Notes: a model not told the origin generated them from the sequence alone. Shown: positions 7,593-17,457, counted from the stretch's first letter. The stretch: 64,000 nucleotides of DNA from Parabacteroides sp. PF5-9 (GCF_029893105.1 NZ_JARXWG010000007.1:79033-143032); one strand, 5' to 3'. Program-made: numbers and translations.

Positions 7593-8724
7593 ACGGTTGG
7601 GTGATTATATTCGGGAAGTGGATGTGCGGAATGAAGACGATAGCATAACCAACTTGTTGGGTATTAATATTGATAAATATTACATGCCATCTGTTGCTAA
7701 TGTTGTGGGAACGGATTTGTCGCGATACAAAGTTGTAGAAAAAGGTCAGTTTGCTTGTAATAGAATGCATGTAGGACGAGATAAACGATTGCCTGTTGCT
7801 TTATCAATAAAAGAGGATAGGTTTATTGTTTCTCCAGCTTATGATGTTTTTGAAATTATAGATAAAAAGGAATTACTACCCGAATATTTAATGATGTGGT
7901 TTTCTCGCAAAGAATTTGACAGAAACACTTGGTTTTATACCGATGCGGATGTGCGTGGAGGTTTGAATTGGAATACATTTTTAGACATGCAACTCCCCAT
8001 TCCCTCTCCCGAAAAGCAACGCGAAATAGTCGCCGAGTACAACGCCGTGCAACGCCGCATTGACCTAAACAACCAACTGATACAAAAACTCGAAGAAACC
8101 GCACAGACGATTTATAAGCAATGGTTTGTCGAGGACCAAAACTGCGATTTCAAAACCGTTGAAATTGGCAACTTTGGCAATGTTGTTACAGGGAAAACCC
8201 CTTCGAGCGAATGCCCTGAAGATTTTGGGAACAATATACCTTTTATCACTCCTGGCGATTTTAAAAATTATAACAAATTCGCATTAGGTGCGGAAAGAAA
8301 TTTATCTGAAATAGGATATATAAAATTAAAAAACAAGATACTTCCTAAAGGAAGTGTGATTGTTACATGTATAGGATCAGATATGGGAAAAGTTGCTATT
8401 GCCTTTGACGCTTGCATTACAAATCAACAAATGAATTCGATAATAGTAGACAAGTCATATTATTCTGATTTTTTGTATTATTATTTAATATCTATATCAA
8501 AGGAAATAAAAGGAATTGCTATGGGTGGTTCAACAATGCCGATGTTAAGTAAATCTGATTTTGAAAAAATTGAATTGCTTAAACCATTAGACGAAACTCT
8601 CATAGAGTTTGAAAAAGTGATGAGCCCTATAAATGAAATGAATATTTTGTATTCTAATGAAAACTACAAACTTTCTGAGATGAGCAATTTACTTCTTTCG
8701 AAGATGGTAACAATAGAAAATTAG
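7582..8724 (+). CDS. hsdS: Type I restriction-modification specificity subunit
   Basis: A 380-aa S subunit that recognises the bipartite DNA target. The first target-recognition domain is residues 1-150, ending in PIPSPEKQREIVAEYN. A helical spacer follows with NNQLIQKLEETAQTIYKQWF (about 165-185), then a second recognition domain (about 190-340) and a short C-terminal helix. The N-terminal TRD belongs to the group starting directly with RLGDYIREVDVRN. Only one hsdS gene is present, with no inverted partial copies or recombinase beside it, so specificity switching by shuffling is not indicated. The downstream 1262-aa gene starts 7 bp later. Confidence 0.95.
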   Translation: MNYKRLGDYIREVDVRNEDDSITNLLGINIDKYYMPSVANVVGTDLSRYKVVEKGQFACNRMHVGRDKRLPVALSIKEDRFIVSPAYDVFEIIDKKELLPEYLMMWFSRKEFDRNTWFYTDADVRGGLNWNTFLDMQLPIPSPEKQREIVAEYNAVQRRIDLNNQLIQKLEETAQTIYKQWFVEDQNCDFKTVEIGNFGNVVTGKTPSSECPEDFGNNIPFITPGDFKNYNKFALGAERNLSEIGYIKLKNKILPKGSVIVTCIGSDMGKVAIAFDACITNQQMNSIIVDKSYYSDFLYYYLISISKEIKGIAMGGSTMPMLSKSDFEKIELLKPLDETLIEFEKVMSPINEMNILYSNENYKLSEMSNLLLSKMVTIEN

Positions 8725-8731
8725 TACTTTT

Positions 8732-11700
8732 ATGAAACTTCAAAAAAAGAAACAGATTAGATTATTCCTTGTAAAAAAATTGACAAGATTAACTTTCTGG
8801 CTAAAAAACAAAGACAAAGAGCCGGATTCCTCTGTTATTTCTCTAGCTCCAAAAGTGTTAATAAAAGAAGAGGATATAAAAGTCATACAGCCATATTTAG
8901 ATGAGTTGGAACGTTCATTAGCAGAAAAAGAATTGACAAATATTGCGATTACAGGAGCTTATGGTTCAGGGAAAAGCACTATAATAAAGACATTCAAACA
9001 CTTACATGATGAATATGAATACTTAAATATTTCATTAGCTTCATTTAAGGATAATGATGAAAATGGTAAGAAAAAGTCTCCTGAAGAAAAAGAGCAAGGT
9101 GTTGATGAGAATGGGAAGAAAACACCTCTTGAACAGACAGTAGAAAAAGATGATGAGTCAAGAAAACAGGAAGTCTTCAATACTAGTTTAGAAAGAAGAC
9201 TGGAGATAAGTATATTGCAGCAAATATTTTATCATGTCAGACCTTCAGAAATTCCAGATTCACGGTTTAAAAGAATCGTGAATAATAAGCGATGGAAATT
9301 ATTTCTTATATCCTTCGGATTAATAGTATGGTTAATAAGCGTGTTCGTATTATTTAGATTTGATTATTTAGATAAACTCAATCCTTCAACATGGGATTTT
9401 TCATTAAAATTTGACTGGATTGCATTTACTTCTTTTTTCATTTTCTTCACAGGAGTCGGATTCTTCACTAAATACCTTGTCCGTCTATTTAGCAATTCAA
9501 AAATCAACAAATTCAGTATAAAAGGCGAATTAGAACTTGGAGACAATGTTGATAAATCCGTATTTAATGAACACCTTGAAGAAATTATTTACTTTTTTGA
9601 AAGAACTCCATACAATGTAGTTATTATTGAGGATTTAGATAGATTTGATACAACAGACATATTTACAAAGCTTCGAGAACTAAATATCCTTCTAAACACT
9701 TCAAAACTGATTAAACGAGAGATAAATTTTATTTATGCAATTAAAGATGAATTATTTACGGATAAGAACGAGAGAGTAAAATTCTTTGATTATATAATAC
9801 CAATAATTCCATTTATCAATGCTTCTAATGCTGGAGTTAAGCTGGACGAACTCATTAAAACAAGACAATTAGAAAATGTTTTGACCTCAGATTTTATTCA
9901 AGATATTGTATCTTTTATTGACGACATTGATATGCGATTATTAATCAATATATTTCATGAATTTTGTATCTATAGAGAAAATATACCCGCAGAAAATCAA
10001 GATAACCTTTTCGCCATGATAGTTTACAAAAACATGTATCCTGATGATTTTGGCAAATTATCAAAGCATGATGGTCTTCTCTACAAATTTATTTCTGATA
10101 AAGATAAATATATAAGTGGGTTATTAAATCTCTATTCAGAAAAAATCAAGCAAATAGAATCTGAAATCATTAATGTTGATAAAGAAAAAATTACTTCTGT
10201 ACAGGAATTGAGAACTATTTTTTTATTTAAACTACAGACTAAAATACCTGGAATAACAGAGATTTATATAGAAAATCAAAGAATTGCTATTGCTCAGTTT
10301 TTAGAAGATGAATATTTCGTAAAGCTTTTAGAAGATAAGGACTCGAACATTATATATTATCGCAATGGGAATGGTGTTTATAATAGCAGCATAACATTTT
10401 CAAGCATAATAGATGGTGTAAAACCAACCTCTTATGAACAAAGAGAAAACCTCATTTTGGCTAAAAACAATAATCACATTACCCAGTTGAAAGAAGAAAT
10501 TACCAAATTAAAAAATAAGAAGAGAGAAATAGAATTAAAAAGTTTGCAAGAAATCTTTCAGGAAATAGAAATTGAACCATATTTAGGCATTTTTTCTAAT
10601 AATCAAATGATGAGAACACTTTTAATTAATGGGTATCTTAACGAAGATTATGAAGACTATATATCACTATTCCATGAAGGAAATATTACTCGAGCCGACG
10701 AAACTTTTAAAAGAAAAATAAAAAGCGGCAAAAACTCCCCATTTGATTATCAACTGTCAGATAAAGTTGGTAATTTGATAAAAGAAATTCCAGATAAATA
10801 TTTTAAGCGAGAAATAATTCTCAACTTTGATTTATTAGATTTCTTATCTACAAACTTTACTCAATACCAATCTAAGTACAACGATATTATTTCCATTCTA
10901 AGTAATGAAAATAACAATTCCGTTGAGTTTGTCGAGAAATACATTGAAAGAGGGAAAAACTTATCCTTATTTATTAAATCACTATGCAAATCTTGGAACA
11001 ATTGGTGGTACTATATATATGAAGTTGAAAGTCCTTTCGCTTACGATGATAAAAAATTGAAGAAATACTTAAAATTAATTATAGAGCTTGCAGATGAAGA
11101 GATTGTTTTGCTTATGAATAAGGACAATAAATTATCGGAATTTATAAGTATTTTGCCTGATTTTATTTCCTTGATTGACAAATCTTATGAAACCAAAACT
11201 AAAAATCTATTAAAGAGACTTGATATTAAATTTAAGCAGTTAGATTCTCCTAATGACACAACAAGGTCATTGTTCGACTATATTTACGAGAATAATTTCT
11301 ATGAAATCAATGATGAAAACATATCAATGATATTGCTCTTATTCAATAAAGATATTGACAAACGCACATTGATAGAATCAAACTACTCAACCATTTTAAA
11401 TTCAGGATGTAAAGACCTTATTGATTATATTGAAGACAATATCTCGACTTATATAAATAACATATTATTGAAATTGGAAGACAATACAAAAGAAACTGAA
11501 GAAAATATTGTTAAACTAATTAATAATGACAACCTAAGCATTTCTGCAAAAACAAACATTGTTTTAAAGCAGGAAATTCTAATATCAGACATTTCAGAAA
11601 TTCAAGATATTTCAATTCAGAAAATGTTAATTGATAAAAATAAAATCATTGCAACATGGAGTAATCTATATCTGTATTATGAGACATTAGAAGAGGGAAG

Positions 11701-12520
11701 TGATTTAGATGATGTTTTAATAAATTATTTAAATCAAAAAGATAATTCAAACTTGCTTTCTGAGCAAGCGATTAAAGACGAGTTGAAGGGACGGTCAGAA
11801 GAAACCATAAAAAGTTTTTCACTAAAAATCATAAACTGTAATGATTTACAATATGAAAACTATATTAGTATTCTTAAATCAACCCCATATGTATGGAATA
11901 GTTTGAATTTTGAAGATTTAGATGAAGAAAAAATAAAATGGATGGTAGATACCAGCTTTTTAACTCTTACGGTATACAATTTCAACAAACTGAAAGAACA
12001 CTTCCCTAAAGAACACATAAAGCTAGTAGAGAAGCAACAAAGTAAATTATTGCCAATATTTGACGAATTAGGATTGAGTGGGGATGATATTTTATCATTA
12101 TTGAAATCTGAAACGATCACAAATAGTAATAAAATAGGAATAATTGAGAAAATTGACGATAGTTTCGTGACAGAGAATAAAGATATTGCAAAATTAACAT
12201 GCGATATACTGGCTTTATCCAACAATTCTGTTCCCTTAAACTTTGATATTATTAAGAGCTTACTTAATAGTTCTTCTTCAAAAGAAAATAAGATTCAACT
12301 CTTGAATAAGCAGGTTGAAGAATTAACGGATTCTCAACTACAAAGTCTAACAGAACAACTTGGATGGAATTATCAGAAGTTGTTTAAAAAGCAAAATAAA
12401 CCAACATTTACTGACACAAAATATAATCGGTTATTATTTGATAACCTTATAAAGAGGGGATTGATAATAAGATATGAAGAACACAAAAAGGATGAGTTAA
12501 AAGTGTTTGCTAATTATTAA
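8732..12520 (+). CDS. YobI-like membrane P-loop NTPase inside the R-M operon
   Basis: A very large protein (1262 aa) resembling the YobI/KAP group of P-loop NTPases. Walker A is GAYGSGKST (residues 75-83), Walker B VIIEDLDRFD (about 296-305). Two hydrophobic helices between them (about 190-208 and 228-250) imply membrane anchoring with the NTPase core in the cytoplasm. A charged insertion (about 105-150) and a helical region of some 800 residues with coiled-coil stretches follow. The gene is visibly more AT-rich than hsdM and hsdR, so it was probably inserted between hsdS and hsdR. KAP/YobI-type NTPases occur in several phage-defence loci; here it may sense or execute a second line of defence. 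That function is inferred. Confidence 0.75.
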   Translation: MKLQKKKQIRLFLVKKLTRLTFWLKNKDKEPDSSVISLAPKVLIKEEDIKVIQPYLDELERSLAEKELTNIAITGAYGSGKSTIIKTFKHLHDEYEYLNISLASFKDNDENGKKKSPEEKEQGVDENGKKTPLEQTVEKDDESRKQEVFNTSLERRLEISILQQIFYHVRPSEIPDSRFKRIVNNKRWKLFLISFGLIVWLISVFVLFRFDYLDKLNPSTWDFSLKFDWIAFTSFFIFFTGVGFFTKYLVRLFSNSKINKFSIKGELELGDNVDKSVFNEHLEEIIYFFERTPYNVVIIEDLDRFDTTDIFTKLRELNILLNTSKLIKREINFIYAIKDELFTDKNERVKFFDYIIPIIPFINASNAGVKLDELIKTRQLENVLTSDFIQDIVSFIDDIDMRLLINIFHEFCIYRENIPAENQDNLFAMIVYKNMYPDDFGKLSKHDGLLYKFISDKDKYISGLLNLYSEKIKQIESEIINVDKEKITSVQELRTIFLFKLQTKIPGITEIYIENQRIAIAQFLEDEYFVKLLEDKDSNIIYYRNGNGVYNSSITFSSIIDGVKPTSYEQRENLILAKNNNHITQLKEEITKLKNKKREIELKSLQEIFQEIEIEPYLGIFSNNQMMRTLLINGYLNEDYEDYISLFHEGNITRADETFKRKIKSGKNSPFDYQLSDKVGNLIKEIPDKYFKREIILNFDLLDFLSTNFTQYQSKYNDIISILSNENNNSVEFVEKYIERGKNLSLFIKSLCKSWNNWWYYIYEVESPFAYDDKKLKKYLKLIIELADEEIVLLMNKDNKLSEFISILPDFISLIDKSYETKTKNLLKRLDIKFKQLDSPNDTTRSLFDYIYENNFYEINDENISMILLLFNKDIDKRTLIESNYSTILNSGCKDLIDYIEDNISTYINNILLKLEDNTKETEENIVKLINNDNLSISAKTNIVLKQEILISDISEIQDISIQKMLIDKNKIIATWSNLYLYYETLEEGSDLDDVLINYLNQKDNSNLLSEQAIKDELKGRSEETIKSFSLKIINCNDLQYENYISILKSTPYVWNSLNFEDLDEEKIKWMVDTSFLTLTVYNFNKLKEHFPKEHIKLVEKQQSKLLPIFDELGLSGDDILSLLKSETITNSNKIGIIEKIDDSFVTENKDIAKLTCDILALSNNSVPLNFDIIKSLLNSSSSKENKIQLLNKQVEELTDSQLQSLTEQLGWNYQKLFKKQNKPTFTDTKYNRLLFDNLIKRGLIIRYEEHKKDELKVFANY

Positions 12521-12540
12521 ATTCTATTGTAATTCGAAAT

Positions 12541-15500
12541 ATGAAATTCACCGAATCCAAACTCGAACATGCATTTGCCGAACTTCTTTCACAAGAAGGT
12601 TATCCACATTGCTTGGGCAATACGCTTACCCGTCAGCCCGATGAGGTGCTGATAGAAGACGATTTGTATAATTTCCTTAAGAGACGTTATGCCAATCACG
12701 GCATTACCGATACGGAAATCAAATCTATTCTGCTGGAATTGAAATCGCTTCCCGTTTCTGATTTGTACGAGAGCAACAAGCGTTTTATGAAAATGTTGTC
12801 CGATGGATTTATTCTCAAACGTGAAGATCATACTCAAAAAGATATTTATATCCAGTTGATTGATTATTCGGGATTGGAGGAACAAACTTATACTGCCGAA
12901 GAACTAATTTCCGTTGTCGCTGAACCACAAGCCGAATATAAATCTGATGCAAATATCTATCGCTTTGTAACTCAACTCGAAATTCAAGGTTCGGAAAAAC
13001 GTATTCCTGATGGTATATTATATATTAACGGATTGCCTTTGGTGGTTTTTGAGTTTAAGAGTGCCATTCGAGAAGATGCCACTATTCACGATGCTTACAC
13101 GCAGCTGACCGTCCGTTACGAACGCGATATCCCCGAGCTGTTTAAATACAATGCTTTTTGTGTAATCAGCGACGGTATAAATAACAAAGCGGGTTCGTTT
13201 TTCGCCCCTTACGATTTTTTCTATGCATGGCGACGCATTGCCGGTATGAATAAAGATGTGGATGGCGTTGATTCTATGTACACCCTGGTTCAAGGTATGT
13301 TCCAGAAAAACAGATTGCGGGATATACTGCGAAACTTTGTTTACATTCCCGATTCGTCGAAAAAGAATGAGAAAATTGTTTGTCGTTATCCGCAGTATTA
13401 CGCGGCTCGGGCACTGTATGATAACATAAAACAGGCTCAAAAGCCGTTTGGAAATGGAAAAGGCGGCACCTATTTTGGAGCCACCGGTTGCGGGAAAAGT
13501 TTCACGATGCTTTTTTTGACTCGCCTATTGATGAAAAGCGAACATTTCGGTAGTCCTACCATTGTATTGATTACCGACCGCACCGATTTGGACGACCAAT
13601 TAGCCGGACAATTTACCAATGCCAAACAATATATTGGCGACAATAATGTGATTAGCGTGGATAGTCGTGAACATCTGCGAGAGTTATTGAAAGGACGTGA
13701 AAGCGGCGGTGTTTTTCTGACCACTATTCATAAGTTTACAGAAGATACCAAATTATTGACCGACCGTCAAAATGTAATTTGCATTTCAGACGAAGCGCAT
13801 CGCAGTCAAACCAATCTCGACCAAAAAATAAAAGTAAGCGAGAAAGGCGTATCCAAAACCTTCGGATTTGCCAAATACCTGCACGATTCGTTGCCAAACG
13901 CAGTATATGTCGGTTTTACAGGTACACCCATAGATGCGACTCTCGATGTGTTTGGTAAAGTGGTGGATGCCTATACTATGACCGAATCGGTTCGTGACGA
14001 AATTACTGTTCGCATTGTGTATGAAGGACGTGCGGCCAAAGTAGTTTTGAATAACAGCGAACTACAAAAAATAGAACAGTATTATAACAATGTTGCCGAA
14101 GATGGAGCAAACGAATATCAGATTGAGAAAAGCAAACAAGAGTCTGCCCGATTACATGTTATTCTTGGCGATCCCGACCGCTTGCAGGCATTAGCCGAAG
14201 ACTTTGTAACACACTACGAAAATCGTATTTCTGAAGGTTCTTCGGTAAAAGGTAAAGCCATGTTTGTGTGCAGCAATCGTACTATCGCCTACGATTTTTA
14301 TAAAAAGGTACTGGCGCTTCGTCCTGAATGGGGAGAAGTCCGATTCGCGGAAGAGGGTGTTGAACTTACCGATAAAGACAAACGTGAGTTGAAACCGATG
14401 GAACGTATCAAACTTGTGATGACTCGCAATAAAGACGACGACAAAAAGTTATATGATTTATTGGGAACAAAGGAGTATCGTAAAGAACTCGACCGACAAT
14501 TCAAGAATGAAAGGTCAAACTTCAAAATTGCCATTGTGGTCGATATGTGGCTCACAGGTTTCGACGTGCCGTTTCTCGATACCATTTATATTGATAAGCC
14601 GATACAGCAACACAATCTGATACAAACGATTTCGCGCGTAAATCGTAAGTTTGAAGGTAAAAACAAAGGTTTGGTTGTTGATTATATCGGAATCAAGAAA
14701 CAAATGAACCTTGCTTTGGCTCACTATAACAAAGGCGACAAAGATAATTTTGAGGATATCGCCCAGTCACTTGTAGCAGTAAAAGACCATTTGGACCTGT
14801 TGGCAAAACTGTTTTACAAATTCGATAGCTCAGCTTATTTCTCAGGTGGTACATTGGAACAATTGAACTGTTTGAACAAAGCCGCTGAATATGTACAGTG
14901 CACCAAAGAGTTTGAAACTCGTTTTATGGACTTGGTAAAACGCCTGAAAGCAGCGTATGATATTTGCACCGGCAGCGAACAACTGACACAAGAAGAACGA
15001 GATTATACACACTTTTATTTGGCTGTTCGTTCTATCGTTTTCAAGTTAACCAAAGGCGACGCTCCCGATACGGCACAGATGAATGCCAAAGTGCAGGAAA
15101 TGATCAAAGACGCTTTAATTAGCGATGGCGTAGAAGAACTCTTCAAAATAGGTTCGGAAGATGAAACAGAGCAAGATATTTTTGATGAAGATTATTTGGC
15201 GAAGATTGATAAAATAAAGCTGCCCAACACGAAAATAAAGTTGCTCCAAAAGCTGTTAGCGAAAGTAATTGGCGAACTGAAAAAGGTAAACCGTATGAAA
15301 GGGATCGACTTCAGCAAAAAAATGGAGAGCTTGGTGGAACGATACAATCAACGAGATGCCAACGATATTCTCAGAAGCGAAGTCTATGAAGAAATGGCAG
15401 AACAGCTAACCAACCTAATTTGGGAAGTACATAAAGAGTTCTCAGCTGGCGAAGAGATGGGTATTGACTTTGAAGAAAAGGCTTTTTACGACATACTCAA

Positions 15501-15747
15501 ATCGCTTTGCATAAAATATGACTTCACTTACCCTGACGACAAGATGATTGAATTGGCTAAAAACGTAAAAATATTGGTTGATACGCAAGCCAAATATCCT
15601 GACTGGGACAAGCGAGACGATATTAAATCCGCGTTAAAAGTCGGTCTTATCCTATTGCTTGACGAACACGGCTATCCTCCGGTAGAGCGCGATGAAGTAT
15701 ATACCGAAATTTTTGAACAAGCGGAAAATTTCAAGAAAAATAAGTAA
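12541..15747 (+). CDS. hsdR: Type I restriction enzyme endonuclease/translocase subunit
   Basis: The 1068-aa R subunit, the DNA translocase and nuclease of the restriction complex. The N-terminal PD-(D/E)xK nuclease domain has FEFKSA (about 168-173). The SF2 helicase motor follows with Walker A GATGCGKSF (about 312-320), DEAH as SDEAHRS (about 416-422), the TGTP motif (VGFTGTPID), and the C-terminal motor motif QTISRVNRKFEGK near 695. The tail is helical. Length and motifs are normal. It is separated from hsdS by the 3.8-kb NTPase gene but on the same strand with only 20 bp between them, so the operon remains contiguous. Confidence 0.97.
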   Translation: MKFTESKLEHAFAELLSQEGYPHCLGNTLTRQPDEVLIEDDLYNFLKRRYANHGITDTEIKSILLELKSLPVSDLYESNKRFMKMLSDGFILKREDHTQKDIYIQLIDYSGLEEQTYTAEELISVVAEPQAEYKSDANIYRFVTQLEIQGSEKRIPDGILYINGLPLVVFEFKSAIREDATIHDAYTQLTVRYERDIPELFKYNAFCVISDGINNKAGSFFAPYDFFYAWRRIAGMNKDVDGVDSMYTLVQGMFQKNRLRDILRNFVYIPDSSKKNEKIVCRYPQYYAARALYDNIKQAQKPFGNGKGGTYFGATGCGKSFTMLFLTRLLMKSEHFGSPTIVLITDRTDLDDQLAGQFTNAKQYIGDNNVISVDSREHLRELLKGRESGGVFLTTIHKFTEDTKLLTDRQNVICISDEAHRSQTNLDQKIKVSEKGVSKTFGFAKYLHDSLPNAVYVGFTGTPIDATLDVFGKVVDAYTMTESVRDEITVRIVYEGRAAKVVLNNSELQKIEQYYNNVAEDGANEYQIEKSKQESARLHVILGDPDRLQALAEDFVTHYENRISEGSSVKGKAMFVCSNRTIAYDFYKKVLALRPEWGEVRFAEEGVELTDKDKRELKPMERIKLVMTRNKDDDKKLYDLLGTKEYRKELDRQFKNERSNFKIAIVVDMWLTGFDVPFLDTIYIDKPIQQHNLIQTISRVNRKFEGKNKGLVVDYIGIKKQMNLALAHYNKGDKDNFEDIAQSLVAVKDHLDLLAKLFYKFDSSAYFSGGTLEQLNCLNKAAEYVQCTKEFETRFMDLVKRLKAAYDICTGSEQLTQEERDYTHFYLAVRSIVFKLTKGDAPDTAQMNAKVQEMIKDALISDGVEELFKIGSEDETEQDIFDEDYLAKIDKIKLPNTKIKLLQKLLAKVIGELKKVNRMKGIDFSKKMESLVERYNQRDANDILRSEVYEEMAEQLTNLIWEVHKEFSAGEEMGIDFEEKAFYDILKSLCIKYDFTYPDDKMIELAKNVKILVDTQAKYPDWDKRDDIKSALKVGLILLLDEHGYPPVERDEVYTEIFEQAENFKKNK

Positions 15748-15761
15748 TAAAAAGTTAACAT

Positions 15762-17237
15762 ATGATCACCCAACAAGAAATCCTCCAACTCCTCCACGAT
15801 ACCGAAAGCTATCGAGTAGAGCGAACGACATCTAAAACAAATACGGATAAATTCTGTCAAGCAATATGTGCGTTTGCCAATGACATTTCAGGCAATGGAA
15901 AGAATGGTTACCTGATGATTGGCGCACATGACAATGGTGAGTTGAGTGGTTTGAAAGTAGATGATGAACTTTTGTTGACTATTTCCAATATCCGCACAGA
16001 TGGGAACGTCCTTCCCCAACCGGTAATGACTGTTGAAAAATTCAGTTTTGAAAAGGGCGATTTGCTTGTTGCAGAGGTGCAGCCATCTGAATTTCCTCCG
16101 GTTCGATACCGTGGGCGTATTTGGGTGCGGGTTGGTCCGCGAAAGAGTTTTGCGACAGAAGCAGAGGAGAAAATTTTAATGGAGAGGCGTCTATCCAATA
16201 TTCATACATTTGACGAGATGCCTTGTATGGGAACAACGATGAATGACCTTGATATTGATGTGATAAAAAGGGAGTTCTTGCCTCAGGCAGTAGCGGAAGA
16301 TATATTGGTAGAAGATAAACGTCCTGTTGAGGAACAACTTGCCTCATTAGGATATTATGATTTGCGGTATAATTGTCCAACCAACGGTGCGATTGTTCTT
16401 TTCGGTAAGAATCCGGAGCGTTATCTGCACGGTTCGTATGTGCAATATGTGCGTTTTAAAGGTAAAGACCGGGCGGGAGATATTATCAACGAGCAAGTTT
16501 TTAATGGAAATCTTTGTAAGGAGTTAGCAAGAATAGATACTTTCATTGAAACAAGTATTGCGCAAAAAAGACCGATTCCGGTCAGTGTATTACGAGAAGA
16601 AACGGTTTCTAAATATCCCTACTGGGCAACACGCGAACTTTTGATGAATGCCATCATGCATCGTGACTATCAGACGAATGCTCCGGTGCTGTTCTACGAA
16701 TACGATGATCGTATTGAGGTACAAAATCCGGGTGGGCTGTATGGTAAAGTGAGCGAGGAAAATTTCCCGAATGTAAGCGACTATCGTAACCCATTCATAG
16801 CAAAAGCCATGAAGATATTGGGATATGTCAATCGTTTCAGTCGTGGTATCTATCGGGTACAAAAAGAACTGGTTGAGAATGGAAACGGCGAAGCGATATT
16901 TGATTTTGACCTGATAACCGCATTCCGAGCAACCGAGAATGTTTCACAACGGTATTTTGAGGAAGGTTTTGGGGCTGACACCCAAGAAAATGGGCAAGAA
17001 ACACCCAAGAAACACCCAAGAAACATCCAAGAAACATCCAAGAAACATCCAAGAAACATCCAAGAAAATATATTAGAAGCGATTAAAGATAATCCATTTA
17101 TCACTCGAAAGGAACTGGAAACTAAATTGGGATATTCTTTAGGGACAATAAAATATCATCTGTCGCAATTAGTTAAAAATGGAGTTGTAAAACATGAAGG
17201 TTCAACTAAAGCAGGCAAATGGGTTGTAATAGAATGA
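15762..17237 (+). CDS. AlbA_2/Schlafen-type putative regulator with repeat-linked winged helix
   Basis: A 491-aa protein of the AlbA_2 (divergent AAA-4/Schlafen) family. The N-terminal AlbA_2 domain (about 10-130) contains FANDISGNGKNGYLMIGAHDNG. A HATPase_c_4-type segment follows (about 280-345, TRELLMNAIMHRDY and EVQNPGGLYG). The C-terminus is a winged helix (about 435-491, TRKELETKLGYSLGTIKYHLSQL). Between them is a low-complexity linker repeating KHPRNIQETSK, encoded by an 11-bp tandem repeat (16995-17067). A change of one or two repeat units shifts the frame and removes the winged helix. The gene follows hsdR by 14 bp and ends element 1. Related genes often accompany type I R-M systems; the role here is unknown. 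Confidence 0.85.
   Translation: MITQQEILQLLHDTESYRVERTTSKTNTDKFCQAICAFANDISGNGKNGYLMIGAHDNGELSGLKVDDELLLTISNIRTDGNVLPQPVMTVEKFSFEKGDLLVAEVQPSEFPPVRYRGRIWVRVGPRKSFATEAEEKILMERRLSNIHTFDEMPCMGTTMNDLDIDVIKREFLPQAVAEDILVEDKRPVEEQLASLGYYDLRYNCPTNGAIVLFGKNPERYLHGSYVQYVRFKGKDRAGDIINEQVFNGNLCKELARIDTFIETSIAQKRPIPVSVLREETVSKYPYWATRELLMNAIMHRDYQTNAPVLFYEYDDRIEVQNPGGLYGKVSEENFPNVSDYRNPFIAKAMKILGYVNRFSRGIYRVQKELVENGNGEAIFDFDLITAFRATENVSQRYFEEGFGADTQENGQETPKKHPRNIQETSKKHPRNIQENILEAIKDNPFITRKELETKLGYSLGTIKYHLSQLVKNGVVKHEGSTKAGKWVVIE
16995..17067 (+). repeat. 11-bp tandem repeat inside the AlbA_2 gene
   Basis: Six complete copies of CAAGAAACAYC (two with C, four with T at the tenth base) at 16995-17060, plus a partial seventh. 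Because 11 is not a multiple of 3, gaining or losing a unit changes the frame. Read directly, the other two frames reach stops soon after the array (TAT TAG and GAT TAA within about ten codons). Confidence 0.92.
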
Positions 17238-17301
17238 AATTTCGTATGTTTGTATTGGAAATAGCCTAAAAGCAAATATGTGCAGAACGCTGCAAGTTTT
17301 T

Positions 17302-17322
17302 GGTGACTTTTTAGAGATTATT
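17302..17322 (+). other. Putative integrase arm site, right end of element 1
   Basis: The 21 bases starting GGTGACTTTTT match 2115-2135 at 19 of 21 positions, in the same orientation, about 50 bp inside the right att copy. Confidence 0.45.
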
Positions 17323-17372
17323 CCTCTTTTTGAAAAATATATCAATCAGATTGATAGCCACTTAATTGAATC

Positions 17373-17394
17373 GTTCGATTCCTGGTGGCACCAC
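17373..17394 (+). repeat. Attachment site att2, junction of the two elements
   Basis: Exact 22-bp copy of 1979-2000, the tRNA-Phe 3' end. No tRNA body precedes it. It marks the right end of element 1 and the left end of element 2; the second integrase starts 240 bp downstream, as the first does after att1. Confidence 0.9.
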
Positions 17395-17417
17395 TTTTAA
17401 AAGACTTTAAATTTGGT

Positions 17418-17457
17418 AAATCCCTGAAAATAAAACATTTCAGGGATTTTCTTTTTC
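17418..17457 (+). terminator. Terminator after att2
   Basis: Stem AAATCCCTGAAA (17418-17429) pairs with 17438-17449 and is followed by a T-rich run. It is nearly the same hairpin as after tRNA-Phe, 24 bp from the att copy. Confidence 0.75.

Larger units (their letters stand above)
2001..17394 (+). mobile_element. Integrative element 1 (mobilizable remnant carrying type I restriction-modification)
   Basis: About 15.4 kb bounded by exact 22-bp copies of the tRNA-Phe 3' end. Contents in order: integrase, two excisionase-like HTH genes on the minus strand, a DUF3408 gene, a hairpin-rich oriT-like stretch, a MobC-like gene, an XRE regulator, hsdM-hsdS-(YobI-like NTPase)-hsdR, and a Schlafen-type gene. 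There is no relaxase, coupling protein or type IV secretion gene, so any transfer would need helper functions in trans. A 21-bp near-identical sequence lies inside both ends (2115-2135 and 17302-17322), as expected for integrase arm sites. Confidence 0.85.

Noticed and set aside
7582..8724. Possible hsdS shuffling system
   Set aside because: Only one hsdS gene is present, with no inverted partial copies or invertase next to it; the two integrases belong to the att ends.
16837..17104. Minus-strand frames across the 11-bp repeat encoding runs of WMFLGCFL
   Set aside because: They are the antisense reading of the tandem repeat and have no start context or family; the plus-strand frame carries conserved domains on both sides.
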